From the NCBI GenBank assembly GCA_041653875.1, contig JBAZEM010000003.1, positions 1 to 64,000 of the forward strand: DNA of 64,000 nt, given 5' to 3'. The translations under genes were made by a program, and so were the position numbers. Positions 38,136 to 46,830 of the stretch are shown piece by piece; the first letter of the stretch is position 1; the number at the start of each line of letters is the position of its first letter. The notes under the pieces were generated by a model, which was given only the letters and a program-made list of their open reading frames with translations, was not told the DNA's origin and searched no databases. Source of the stretch: VSJD01 sp041653875. GTDB taxonomy: Bacteria > Verrucomicrobiota > Kiritimatiellia > JAAZAB01.

Positions 38136-38999
38136 ATGAGTTTATTACTGGCCGATAAGTGGACCGATTACCAACTGCTGGATGGCGGCGACGGTATGAA
38201 GCAGGAGCGCTGGGGCGATGTCGTTGTGGTGCGCCCGGACCCGCAGATCATCTGGCCGCGGCCTTCCCGATCCCCCTGGAGCGGCTACGATGCCATCTAT
38301 CGCCGCAGTGAACAGGGCGGCGGGCGCTGGGAATTCAAAAGAGCCATGCCGGCCTCCTGGACCGTTCGCTATCGCCATCTGACGTTCAATATCCGGCCGA
38401 CGGGGTTCAAGCATCTTGGGCTTTTTCCGGAACAAGCCGTCAACTGGGATTGGCTGGCTGAAAAAATCAAAGGACGCAAAACGCCGGTGGCCTTGTTGAA
38501 CCTGTTCGGCTACACGGGCGGCGCAACGGTGGCGGCCGCCGCCGCGGGCGCCGGAGTTTGCCATGTGGATGCCGCCGCCGGCATGGTGGATTGGTGCCGC
38601 GAAAACGCGGCCTTAAACGGACTGGCCGGGCATCCCATCCGCTATATCGTGGACGATTGCCTGGCTTTCGTGAAAAGGGAAATCCGGCGGGAAAAGCGCT
38701 ACGATGCGCTGGTCATGGATCCGCCCTCTTTCGGGCGCGGCCGCCGCGGCGAAGTCTGGAAACTGGAAGACCAGTTGTGGGAGCTTTTATCGGAAACGCG
38801 CAAGTTGTTGTCCGAACATCCGCTTTTCTTCCTGCTGAACTGTTACACGACCAATGTCTCGGCGCTTGTGATGGCCAATATGCTCTCCGACATCCTGGCC
38901 GGACTGCACGGCCGGATTACCTGCGGCGAACTGGGTTTGCCTTTCCAGGAAAGCTCCAAAATCCTGCCCTGCGGAATCTACGCGCGCTGGGAAGCATAA
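38136..38999 (+). CDS. SAM-dependent methyltransferase, RlmI/RlmK-like
   Basis: A 287-residue class I methyltransferase. The SAM-binding region is LLNLFGYTGGATVAAAAAGA followed by the acidic VDAAAGMVDWCRENAALNG; the catalytic-type motif is ALVMDPPSFGRGRRGEVWKL, and a late LLNCYTTN replaces the usual RlmI end. The N-terminal PUA domain of RlmI is missing, but MSLLLADKWTDYQLLDGGDG opens like stand-alone relatives. The most likely target is a cytosine of 23S rRNA. It stands alone between repeats. Confidence 0.85.
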   Translation: MSLLLADKWTDYQLLDGGDGMKQERWGDVVVVRPDPQIIWPRPSRSPWSGYDAIYRRSEQGGGRWEFKRAMPASWTVRYRHLTFNIRPTGFKHLGLFPEQAVNWDWLAEKIKGRKTPVALLNLFGYTGGATVAAAAAGAGVCHVDAAAGMVDWCRENAALNGLAGHPIRYIVDDCLAFVKREIRREKRYDALVMDPPSFGRGRRGEVWKLEDQLWELLSETRKLLSEHPLFFLLNCYTTNVSALVMANMLSDILAGLHGRITCGELGLPFQESSKILPCGIYARWEA

Positions 39000-39000
39000 G

Positions 39001-39216
39001 AAATTCAGTGATTTAGCGATTCAGCGATTCAGCGATTGAAGCAAGGAGTCGGATCTTAAATCGCTCAATCTCTAAATCGCTTAATCATAAATTGTTTATT
39101 CGCAAACACTTGTGTTTCCATCTGCGCTTCGAGTTGCTGGGGAGCGATTAAGCGATTCAATGATTGAAGAAAAAAGTGCTTAAATCGCTCAATCTCTAAA
39201 TCGCTTAATCACTTAA
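39001..39216. repeat. Octamer arrays, two nested inverted pairs
   Basis: Left arms of GATTCAGC octamers (39002-39041 and about 39145-39170) and right arms of TAAATCGC/TCAATCTC octamers (39052-39095 and 39178-39216), with an 8-base period. They fill the methyltransferase-addA gap, and the last arm reaches into the end of the helicase gene. Confidence 0.8.
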
Positions 39217-42200
39217 TTTCTTCAGCGCGTGGCAAAGCGGTGAAAAACAATACCGTTCGAATGCGCGCCGGCGGCATGCTCAGCGCCTTGGCGGTCATTT
39301 CCCGGTACGCGCCAAGCTGCGGACGGTAGCGCTCGATCTCCGACGTCAACCAGGCATCGTAATCTTGGATGGGCCGGCCGGTCTTGAAATCCACCAGGAC
39401 AATATCATGGGCGGTTTTCAAGACCAGATCGATGCGACCGACACGGATAACGTTTTTATCGAAACGATCCTCGAGCGCCCATTCGGGGATCGTTTCGCGC
39501 GCGGCCGCGCGTAATGCGGTCAAGGCCGGAAATTCCCAGGCCCGCCGGCATTCGTCCAAAATTTCCTGCGCCAGCGCGCGACATTGCGCGTGAGCCAGGC
39601 CTTCGCCGGCGAGCGCCGCGGCCACCGCCGGCGGTTGCGGCATGGGTGCCTTCCGCGCCAATGTCTCGAAGATCCGATGCATGACCACGCCCCGCGCCCT
39701 GGCATGGGGGTCGGACTCGTCGGCGCCGGAGCGCGCGGCGGCGGCGGTCTCATCCTCTATTTTCGACGGGCTCCGAATCAGATAGGGCAGGGGTTCCGGA
39801 TCGAACGGCGCCGGGGCGGGTGGGAGCTTTTGGGGCTCGATGAAAGGCGCTCCGGTATGGTTCGAAACGGGGGAACCGTCTAATGTGTCATTCCGAGGAG
39901 CGTAGCGACGAGGAATCTCAGGCATCTGGTGACCGTCGGATTGAGATTCCTCGCTTCGTTCGGAATGACATGGCTCACGGGCGCCCGTTTGGGCCGGTTG
40001 CGGATTTTGAAGCGTTCGCACCGGCAAGCCCTCGAACACCCCTTCCCGGCTCATGGCGTCGAACCAGGCGATCGCCGCAGTTCTCGCCTGGGATTCTTGC
40101 GCTCCGTTGGTTTTGGGCATCAGGCCGCTCAAGGTGAGCGTCTCGCGGGCGCGCGTCGCCGCAACGTAAATCAGGCGTTTATATTCGGCCGCGTTTCGCC
40201 GAAATCCCAAATCGCTCAGGAGGAGCTGCGCCAGCGACCGGACATCCGTTCGCCGGTCCCCGGCGGCGGCGGCCAGAAATGACGGAGGACAGACAACGGA
40301 CGGCGGACAACGGACGACAGGCAACGGATGACGGCCTTGCGGCAGGCGTTCCATCAGGAAGGCGGAGTCCGGCTCACGGTGCGCGGTCCGGCCGCCGGGG
40401 GCGCGGTCGAGTCCGACCACGAAGACATGGTCGAATTCCAGGCCTTTGGCCTTGTGAATGGTCATGATGGCTATGGGCGAAAATGCGGCGCGCGGATCGG
40501 GCGGCGTATAGGCGCGTTCCAGCCGCCGTTCAAAGGCGTCGAGCGTCTCCTCGCCGCGGCCTGCTGGGCATTGCGCAAGCAAATCGAGGCACCGCATGCT
40601 GTTGGCCAGTCCGGCCGGACCGTACATCCGCGCCACGGCGGCGGGTCCGCCAAGTTCCTCCCACAGGCGCTGAAGGCTGATCGCATAGCTTTCGCGCCCG
40701 AAATCGGGCCGGATTTTGTCCAACGCGGCATTAAAACTCGAAAGCTCCGGATGGAGTTGACGGCCCGGTCCGCTGATTTTTTCGCCCCACCGCGCCGGCG
40801 CCGGCATCCCGGCCAGCTTTTCCAGCATCGCACCGGGAAGGCGGCGCCAGGGCGCCCGCAGCGCCCCGGCCCAGGCGACGTCGTCATGCGGACGCAAGAG
40901 CGCCTTGAACAGGTTCAAGAGGTGGCGCACCTCGGGGCAATCCGGCATCGGCACGCCTTCCATCAACCGGATGGGCAGGGAGAGCGCTTCCATGGCCCTG
41001 ACATAGGGCGTCAGGTGGGTGCGGGCTGGAATCAAAATCGCGACGCTGGCGGCGCGATCGGCCCGGTGCAACTCGGCCACACGGCCGGCCACGTAACGGG
41101 CCTCCTGTTCGCGCGCCTCGCCTGCCGGCGGCAGGGTCGTTTGGAAACTGTTGGCATGGCGGCAATTTCCGCCTGCGGCGGATCCGCCTTCGGCGGAAAA
41201 CAAGGCCAGTGTAATCGGCATGGCCGCCGCGGCGCCGTCGCGGGCGGGTTCCGATGCGTTAAACGACACTTCGTCGAACGCCGCCTGCGGCGATCGCATA
41301 ATGCGCGCAAATGCGGTGTTGGCGAATGCCACCAGGTGCGGACGCGATCGGAAGTTGGCGTTGAGCTGCAAGGCTTTCAGCGGCAAGGGCGCTTCGGCGC
41401 TGCGCTCCAGCCCGTTGGCCTGGAGCGCCTCGAAAAGGCTGACCTCGGCCCGGCGGAACCGGAAAATGGATTGCTTGGGATCGCCAACGATGAATACGGT
41501 GCGCCCATCGTCCGGCGCCCAGCCCTCGGTCAGCGTGCTGAGAATACGGACCTGATTGTCGTTCATGTCCTGCGCCTCGTCCACGAGAATATGCCGCAGA
41601 TGCTCGTGGAAGAAAATCAAACTGTCGCTTGGGCAACCCCTCTGGTTTCCACCGGCGGCGGGTCCGCCTGTGGCGGAGAAGGCCCGCAGGGCCGCCAGTT
41701 CCAGCTCCATAAAGTCCAGGCCGCGCGCGCTCATCAGCCTGCCGAAGCGTTCCAGCGCGCCCTGGGCCAGGCGCAGGCAGTCGCTTAACGCCTCGAAGCC
41801 GCCGGCGGCGCCGGTCTCTTGCCCGTCGGCTTGCCTTGGCGTCGGAGGCGCCTGCCACTCCCGCGTGAAATTTAGAATCCGGGCAATTTCCGGCGGGAGA
41901 TTGCGGATAAAATCGGCTTGGGGTGTCTTGGCGAAGTTTTGGCCGAACTCCGCGCTCTTGAATTGTTTGCGGGGCGCGCCGGACTTGACCAGAAAAACAT
42001 CGGCGGCCGCTTGCCAGGCCGATACGGCGCGCAAGGTCGTTCCGGGTATCTCCTCTGACAGGGGTGTGCGTTCATCCAAATAGCGCTTCACCGCCAACCA
42101 GCTTTCTTTATGCCGGGCAAAATAATCGCGGAGCATTCCCAGGTAATGTCCGGCCAACTGTTCTGTGCGGCGCTCCAGTTCGTCTTTCGCAAGCGGATGC

Positions 42201-42883
42201 TTGAAAATATCGATCAGACCGCCCAGCCGGTCGCGCCGCGCCAGGAGATCGGCAAGTTGATTGGAAATGACACGGACGCTGTTGTTGGCCACCGCCATTC
42301 TGCGCTGGAATGCGGCGATTTCCGCCGGATCCAGCCGGGAATCGCCCGCGGCAAAAGCATGCACATATTCGGCCACGGCTTCGTCGATCAGGGCCGCTTG
42401 GCCGATTTCGTCAAGCAGTGCCCCGACTCTCCGAGAGGTTTGGGCGGGCGGCGTTCGGGCTTCCAGCGGCCAGTTTCGGGCAACCCGTCCGCAGAAACCA
42501 TGAAAAGTATCCACCAAGAAAGCGTCCGGGCTCCGCAGCAGGATGTCCCAATCCGGGTGGGCCTTAATCGCATTGCGGGCCAGTTCCAGCAGGCGGGCTT
42601 CCCACGAACCGGGCGGGGCGGCGCAGGTGTCGTCTTGCGCCTGGCGCAGGGTCCGCGTAATACGATCCGCCATTTCGGCGGCCGCTTTGCGCGTAAAGGT
42701 GACGGCCAGAATTTGGCGCGGATGCCTGACATCGGCAAGCAGGGCCAGAAAGCGGGCGGTCAACAATGCCGTCTTGCCGGAGCCGGCGGGCGCTTCCAGG
42801 ACGAAACTTCGGCGCGGGTCCAGCGCTTCCCGGCGAACCTGAATGTCCGGCGCCTGGGATTTTTTATTGCGGTCAATGTTCAT
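39209..42883 (-). CDS. addA: AddA-like helicase-nuclease
   Basis: A 1,224-residue UvrD/RecB-class helicase with a C-terminal nuclease for double-strand break processing. Walker A is APAGSGKT at residues 31-38, followed by ILAVTFTRKAAAEMADRI, motif II LVDEAQDMNDNQ, motif III VGDPKQSIFRFRRAEVSLF, motif V MTIHKAKGLEFDHVFVVGLD, motif VI YVAATRARETLTLSG, and the nuclease core IVLVDFKTGRP. At least four stretches outside the motifs are translated intergenic repeats (near residues 401-417, 561-575, 849-867, 971-999), all in frame. It follows the addB-like gene on the same strand. Confidence 0.9.
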   Translation of the reverse strand: MNIDRNKKSQAPDIQVRREALDPRRSFVLEAPAGSGKTALLTARFLALLADVRHPRQILAVTFTRKAAAEMADRITRTLRQAQDDTCAAPPGSWEARLLELARNAIKAHPDWDILLRSPDAFLVDTFHGFCGRVARNWPLEARTPPAQTSRRVGALLDEIGQAALIDEAVAEYVHAFAAGDSRLDPAEIAAFQRRMAVANNSVRVISNQLADLLARRDRLGGLIDIFKHPLAKDELERRTEQLAGHYLGMLRDYFARHKESWLAVKRYLDERTPLSEEIPGTTLRAVSAWQAAADVFLVKSGAPRKQFKSAEFGQNFAKTPQADFIRNLPPEIARILNFTREWQAPPTPRQADGQETGAAGGFEALSDCLRLAQGALERFGRLMSARGLDFMELELAALRAFSATGGPAAGGNQRGCPSDSLIFFHEHLRHILVDEAQDMNDNQVRILSTLTEGWAPDDGRTVFIVGDPKQSIFRFRRAEVSLFEALQANGLERSAEAPLPLKALQLNANFRSRPHLVAFANTAFARIMRSPQAAFDEVSFNASEPARDGAAAAMPITLALFSAEGGSAAGGNCRHANSFQTTLPPAGEAREQEARYVAGRVAELHRADRAASVAILIPARTHLTPYVRAMEALSLPIRLMEGVPMPDCPEVRHLLNLFKALLRPHDDVAWAGALRAPWRRLPGAMLEKLAGMPAPARWGEKISGPGRQLHPELSSFNAALDKIRPDFGRESYAISLQRLWEELGGPAAVARMYGPAGLANSMRCLDLLAQCPAGRGEETLDAFERRLERAYTPPDPRAAFSPIAIMTIHKAKGLEFDHVFVVGLDRAPGGRTAHREPDSAFLMERLPQGRHPLPVVRCPPSVVCPPSFLAAAAGDRRTDVRSLAQLLLSDLGFRRNAAEYKRLIYVAATRARETLTLSGLMPKTNGAQESQARTAAIAWFDAMSREGVFEGLPVRTLQNPQPAQTGAREPCHSERSEESQSDGHQMPEIPRRYAPRNDTLDGSPVSNHTGAPFIEPQKLPPAPAPFDPEPLPYLIRSPSKIEDETAAAARSGADESDPHARARGVVMHRIFETLARKAPMPQPPAVAAALAGEGLAHAQCRALAQEILDECRRAWEFPALTALRAAARETIPEWALEDRFDKNVIRVGRIDLVLKTAHDIVLVDFKTGRPIQDYDAWLTSEIERYRPQLGAYREMTAKALSMPPARIRTVLFFTALPRAEEIK
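39887..39972. repeat. HSERSEES palindrome inside addA
   Basis: An 86-base palindrome that reads CHSERSEESQ...RRYAPRND in the gene frame. This dispersed intergenic repeat is known from many bacterial genomes; here it is inserted in frame in a helicase. Confidence 0.85.
40282..40336. repeat. Heptamer tract inside addA
   Basis: ACGGAGG, ACAGACA, ACGGACG, GCGGACA, ACGGACG, ACAGGCA, ACGGATG in a 7-base period, read in frame as LPVVRCPPSVVCPPS. Confidence 0.8.
41160..41201. repeat. GGCGGATCCGCC palindrome inside addA, copy a
   Basis: TTTCCGCCTGCGGCGGATCC followed by GCCTTCGGCGGAAAA, almost the same as the intergenic copy at 37957; encodes SAEGGSAAGGN. Confidence 0.85.
41633..41682. repeat. GGCGG palindrome inside addA, copy b
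   Basis: TTTCCACCGGCGGCGGGTCC followed by GCCTGTGGCGGAGAA, a second in-frame copy; encodes SATGGPAAGGN. Confidence 0.8.
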
Positions 42884-42932
42884 AGTGCATGGCCAATTTA
42901 TATGTGGTTGTCATTTCAATCCTTAAATTAAG

Positions 42933-43070
42933 TCCCGCAAAGCGGGGCGACTTTTCATGTAGAGCCGACTTTATGTCGGCTATCTTCGGACAGAATAGCC
43001 GGTATAAAACCGGCTCTACCCGGATTGAAATTCCTATACATTAAGTTAGGCCCCGCAAAACGGGGCATCT
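42933..43070. repeat. Composite palindromic element, copy 3 (inverted)
   Basis: CCCGC/GCGGG hairpins on both sides of the TGTAGAGCCGAC...GGCTCTAC palindrome (42958-43019), in the addB-addA gap. Confidence 0.8.
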
Positions 43071-43085
43071 TTCGCAACTGAGATT

Positions 43086-43235
43086 AGCCGCAAAAATGCA
43101 CAAAAAGCACAAGAAGGAACCAAACAGTCAAATCTTTTTTGTGTCTCTTGCGCCTCTTTGCGGCAACTTTGTCATGCCATAGGCAAATCCGCCTCCCGCC
43201 GTCGCATAAAGCTATGGCGGGCAGGCTGGCGGAAA
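43086..43235. repeat. AGCCGCAAAAATGCAC inverted tracts and GCCTGCC palindrome
   Basis: A left tract (GCAAAAATGCACAAAAAGCA) and a right, inverted tract (GTCTCTTGCGCCTCTTTGCG), then a palindrome-like CCGCCGTCGCATAAAGC..GGCGGGCAGG. It fills the rest of the 375-base gap; no gene is seen. Confidence 0.65.
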
Positions 43236-43258
43236 TTTCCCATGCATTAAATGGACTC

Positions 43259-46003
43259 TTATCCGTCCTCGCTATCGTCCTCCGGCTGGCCATGCCGGTC
43301 GAAAAACCCGCACAAGTTGAAAAACTCGCAAAACCGGCAGGCCCCGGCCCGCGCATGGAATATTGCGGGACTTCCCGGGCGAGGGTCGGCCTCGAAGCGC
43401 CCCTGGCGCGGGGCTTCCACGCGTTGCGCCAGCGCCGTTTCCCATTGCGGCAAAACTTCGCTCCAGTTGACGGGATTGCGCCGGTAACTGAGCGGGGCGA
43501 CTTGCACGTCCTCCGCCTTTCCCAGGCAAATGTATCCAGCCTGCATCGGCCCTTCGGCGGTATCCTGGAGTCCTTCAATAAGTCCCCGCTGTAATGCAAG
43601 CAAGTAGGCCGGCAATTGCAGTTCCGTTACATGGTCGATTACGGATGCCGCGGTGGGCGCGGCTCCGGACTTGTAATCCCAGACGGCGAAGCCTTCGGAA
43701 GCATGCCGGTCGATCCGATCGATCCGGCCGCGCAGAATAAGCCCGGCCACCGCAAGGCCGGTGAACGGCGCTTCGGTCGAGGCAAACCGCCAGCCGGCGC
43801 GCGCGCGTTCCCGCTCCTGATCGAGCCAGGCCGGCAATATGCCCGGCATTTCCGAATCGCCCAGCAGCCGGAGCCGCTCCACGTGCCAGAAAACATTGTC
43901 CGGACAATGCGAGAATTCATGTGCGACGGCTTGTTCGAGCCAGATGCGGGCGCTGTGGCCGTCTTCAGGCCAGCCGGGCGCGTGGCCGGACAAACCATCC
44001 GCAAACGTTTTCAAGATGCCGTGCAGGACCTTGCCGCGCATCCGCGGATCGATGCCCTCATCGGCCAGGGCCAGCGGCTCCAATTTGAGCAGACGTTTGC
44101 AAAAAAACTGGAACGGGCATCCCGCCAGGTCCTCGACCGCCGTCACACTCCATTCCGCGGCCAACGGCGCGGCCGACATTTCGGACTGGCGAGGCGGCTT
44201 AATACTGCCGCGATCAGTGAGCGCGAGATATCCGTCCCGCAGCCAGCGCGCCCGCATCCATTCCGCCGTCGGGTTTTCCCAGAGATTGTAGGCTGTCTGA
44301 ACCGGGTTGCCGTCGGCGCCGGCCTCGTCGGGCAAAAGGGCGCAGGGCGCATACGGCGTTTGCTCGTCGCCTTCCGCGGCGCGGCTGACATGGATCCGCG
44401 GCGCGGCGGCCATGAGCGCCGCCAAACGCCGTTTGCCTTGCTCCCATTGCCGCTCAATGGTACCGCCCGCCAGAAGCCGTTGCTCGTCCGGGTCCAGGAA
44501 CGGCCATTCCTGCGCGGGCGGCAAAAGGGCCGCGTCGTGGGCGCCGACCAACCACAGATAGTCAAAGGCCAAACCGCGCGCCTCGTCCGGATCAAGGATC
44601 TGGATGCCGGCGGTTTCCGGTGTTTTTTCGGCGACAATAATTTTTTCGGCGGCCGTGGAAAGCCAGGCTATGGCGGAAGAAGCGTTCACGACGGTCGCGC
44701 CAGCCTCCCGCGCCAATTGACGGACGATCTCTTCCAAATGCTGATGGGCCAAGGCGTCGGCGGAGCGGTGCCGGCCTTCATATCGGCAAAAACCCAAGGC
44801 GCTCAGGCACGCCTGGGCGCCATTCAACCAATCGGCCAATGGCGCCGTTTGACGGTCGGTCAAGCGTTGGAAGTCCGCCATGAGATAGCCCCGATCGGCC
44901 AAGGCCTTAAACGCTTCCTTTAGCGACAGGACCCGCTCCGGTTCCCAGAGTGCGGCGCGCAGGTCGTCCGCCGTCCGGGGTTCCGGTTTCCGGATATAAG
45001 GCGACACGAGCAGTGAAGTTAACAGCGGCACGGGATTGGGTTCGTCCGAGAGGCGCAGAGGGATAATCGCAGTTTGAAAAAGCGGGTGCTCGATGAGCGG
45101 AGTGCCGATCGAAAGGTTGTAGCGGATCGCATGTTCGAAGTCCGGTCGTTCCAATCCCGCCAGTTCGTCGAAACAGCGCTTGAGCAGGGGGAAACAGGAC
45201 TGATCGGCAAAAACAACCGCCAGTTTCTTTTCGCCGCCGTTCCAGGCGCGCAAGACATCGGCGCAAACTGCGCGGCATTCCTGTTCCGGGGTGGCATACA
45301 GGCGGACACGCGCCGCCGGGCCGGGTTCGACCTCGGAACGCCAAAGCGCGGTCTTGCTCCTCACGGCCAAAGCGTCGCAAAGCGATCGTTCGAGCGGCGC
45401 CACATTGTCAAGACCCGCCAAAATCGCATGTTGCGGAATAGTCGCGCGCCCGTCGGTGACGGCTGCGCTTACGGCCCGAACCATGTCGCGCCAGAGCGCA
45501 ACGCCTTCGCGCTCGATGAGCGCCAGAAAACGGGCGGTAACCTCGCGCCGGAATCCGGCCAAGGGGTGCTCGCCGGCGCCTCCAACCGGATCCAGACCGC
45601 TCTCCAGCAGGGCATCCAGCGAAGTTTGCAATTGGGCATAGAGCGCCGGTTGCGCAATCAACCCCTCGGGCATGGACACACCCCGCGCGGCTTCGTGCCA
45701 AAGTTGCAGCGACAAGGCCGGGGAGAGTGGGCGGCGCGGCGGCCAGAGCGCGGCATAGGTTTCACGAACCCATCCGCGCAACGAGTGCGCCGGCGGCGTT
45801 TCCCAGCCGCTTGTAGCCTTGGCTATGTGCTCCTGGCGATAGCGGTGCAATAGCCGCCGCGCCAGGCGCGCCGTGGCGCACAACACCAGGGCGCCCTCCG
45901 CCGCCGCCCCAATCGCGGCGCGCTCGAACTCGCCGGCGGAGGAAAAGAGCCGCGTTTCCCCCCGCCAGCCCGCATCCGCCGGTATGCCTTCGCGTGTTGC
46001 CAT
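43259..46003 (-). CDS. AddB-like nuclease / DNA repair protein
   Basis: A 914-residue partner of the AddA-like helicase. The C-terminal PD-(D/E)XK domain shows FAVWDYKSGAAPTAAS as its core and the iron-sulfur cysteines AGCPFQFFCKRLL and ACRFCEFFNLCGFF, typical of AddB/Cas4-like nucleases. The N-terminal part begins like an inactivated helicase: where Walker A should be it reads SSAGEFERAAIGAAAEGAL, lacking GKT. A mid QILDPDEARGLAFDYLWLVG resembles the family's helicase motif region. ATG 46003 is preferred over 46063, which adds a stretch lacking homology. It is upstream of addA on the same strand. Confidence 0.85.
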   Translation of the reverse strand: MATREGIPADAGWRGETRLFSSAGEFERAAIGAAAEGALVLCATARLARRLLHRYRQEHIAKATSGWETPPAHSLRGWVRETYAALWPPRRPLSPALSLQLWHEAARGVSMPEGLIAQPALYAQLQTSLDALLESGLDPVGGAGEHPLAGFRREVTARFLALIEREGVALWRDMVRAVSAAVTDGRATIPQHAILAGLDNVAPLERSLCDALAVRSKTALWRSEVEPGPAARVRLYATPEQECRAVCADVLRAWNGGEKKLAVVFADQSCFPLLKRCFDELAGLERPDFEHAIRYNLSIGTPLIEHPLFQTAIIPLRLSDEPNPVPLLTSLLVSPYIRKPEPRTADDLRAALWEPERVLSLKEAFKALADRGYLMADFQRLTDRQTAPLADWLNGAQACLSALGFCRYEGRHRSADALAHQHLEEIVRQLAREAGATVVNASSAIAWLSTAAEKIIVAEKTPETAGIQILDPDEARGLAFDYLWLVGAHDAALLPPAQEWPFLDPDEQRLLAGGTIERQWEQGKRRLAALMAAAPRIHVSRAAEGDEQTPYAPCALLPDEAGADGNPVQTAYNLWENPTAEWMRARWLRDGYLALTDRGSIKPPRQSEMSAAPLAAEWSVTAVEDLAGCPFQFFCKRLLKLEPLALADEGIDPRMRGKVLHGILKTFADGLSGHAPGWPEDGHSARIWLEQAVAHEFSHCPDNVFWHVERLRLLGDSEMPGILPAWLDQERERARAGWRFASTEAPFTGLAVAGLILRGRIDRIDRHASEGFAVWDYKSGAAPTAASVIDHVTELQLPAYLLALQRGLIEGLQDTAEGPMQAGYICLGKAEDVQVAPLSYRRNPVNWSEVLPQWETALAQRVEAPRQGRFEADPRPGSPAIFHARAGACRFCEFFNLCGFFDRHGQPEDDSEDG

Positions 46004-46830
46004 GCCGTAAAAATAGCACGCATCAGGGGGTGGCAACAAGTCTCCATCCTGGTTTGTCGGCAATTCTCATTATGGCATTCCGTCATCGGCGAACATGTCA
46101 TCCCGAGCGAAGTCGAGGGATCTGAATTTTCTCCGGTCTGTCGTCCGGCGTCCGTCCTCTGTCGTCCGTCTTCCGGCGTCCGCTTCCCGCCTCTTTCAAC
46201 TGGCAATTCCGAACACGCCTTGCTACATTCAAAACCGTTGGGCACACGCAAACGGGGCATTCCTGCAAATCGTGCTGTGGGATGACAGGGACATGAAACA
46301 TCGATCGGCACACTGCCGGGACTAAAGCAATGGCCTGGAGTAGAGTGGGGCGCGTATGACGGATTCACAATCATCGAGATTGACCGGGTGCTGGCGGGGC
46401 ACGATGGATTCACACCCAAATCCTCGCCTAAGCACCCTTGTGAATGGCGAGATAGTTGATGCGGACCCTTGTGGCAGCGGTCCAGCCGGCCGTTGTCGCG
46501 CCGAAGCGGCGCTATGCCGTGCCGCGAAGGCGGAAGGCTGGGCGCTACCCAAAGACATCCATGGACTGTATAGGGCTTCAGGTAGGGCTCGACTGCCTGC
46601 CCGCCATAGCCCCGGGCGACGGCGGATCCCTGCCGAGCCCTGGAATTAGGGCATCGCCTGATAACCGCAAGAACGTTTTGTCTTAGGCGAGGATTTGGTC
46701 ACACCGGAGGAGTTGGACTTCATAATCAATTATGATATAAAGCGACGCACGGGTTTGGATGGCGGAGAGGATGCGGGCCCGAAGCGAACGAATAATGTGG
46801 AAACACAAAGGGATTTGTAGGGAGCTAACG
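46004..46830. other. 827-base gene-free region upstream of the ATPase gene
   Basis: No convincing gene. It holds a CATCCCGAGCGAAGTCGAGG repeat (46098-46117), GTCGTCC/GGCGTCC heptamers (46131-46190), an inverted pair of the 15-mer AAATCCTCGCCTAAG at 46418-46432 and 46682-46696, an AGGGCTCG/CGAGCCCT inverted pair (46583-46641), and a GCCTGCCCGCC palindrome (about 46593-46630). Confidence 0.7.

Noticed and set aside
46356..46649. 97-residue ORF in the gap before the ATPase gene
   Set aside because: Overlaps palindromic repeats, lacks SD and family features, and the 5' half is inside an inverted repeat.
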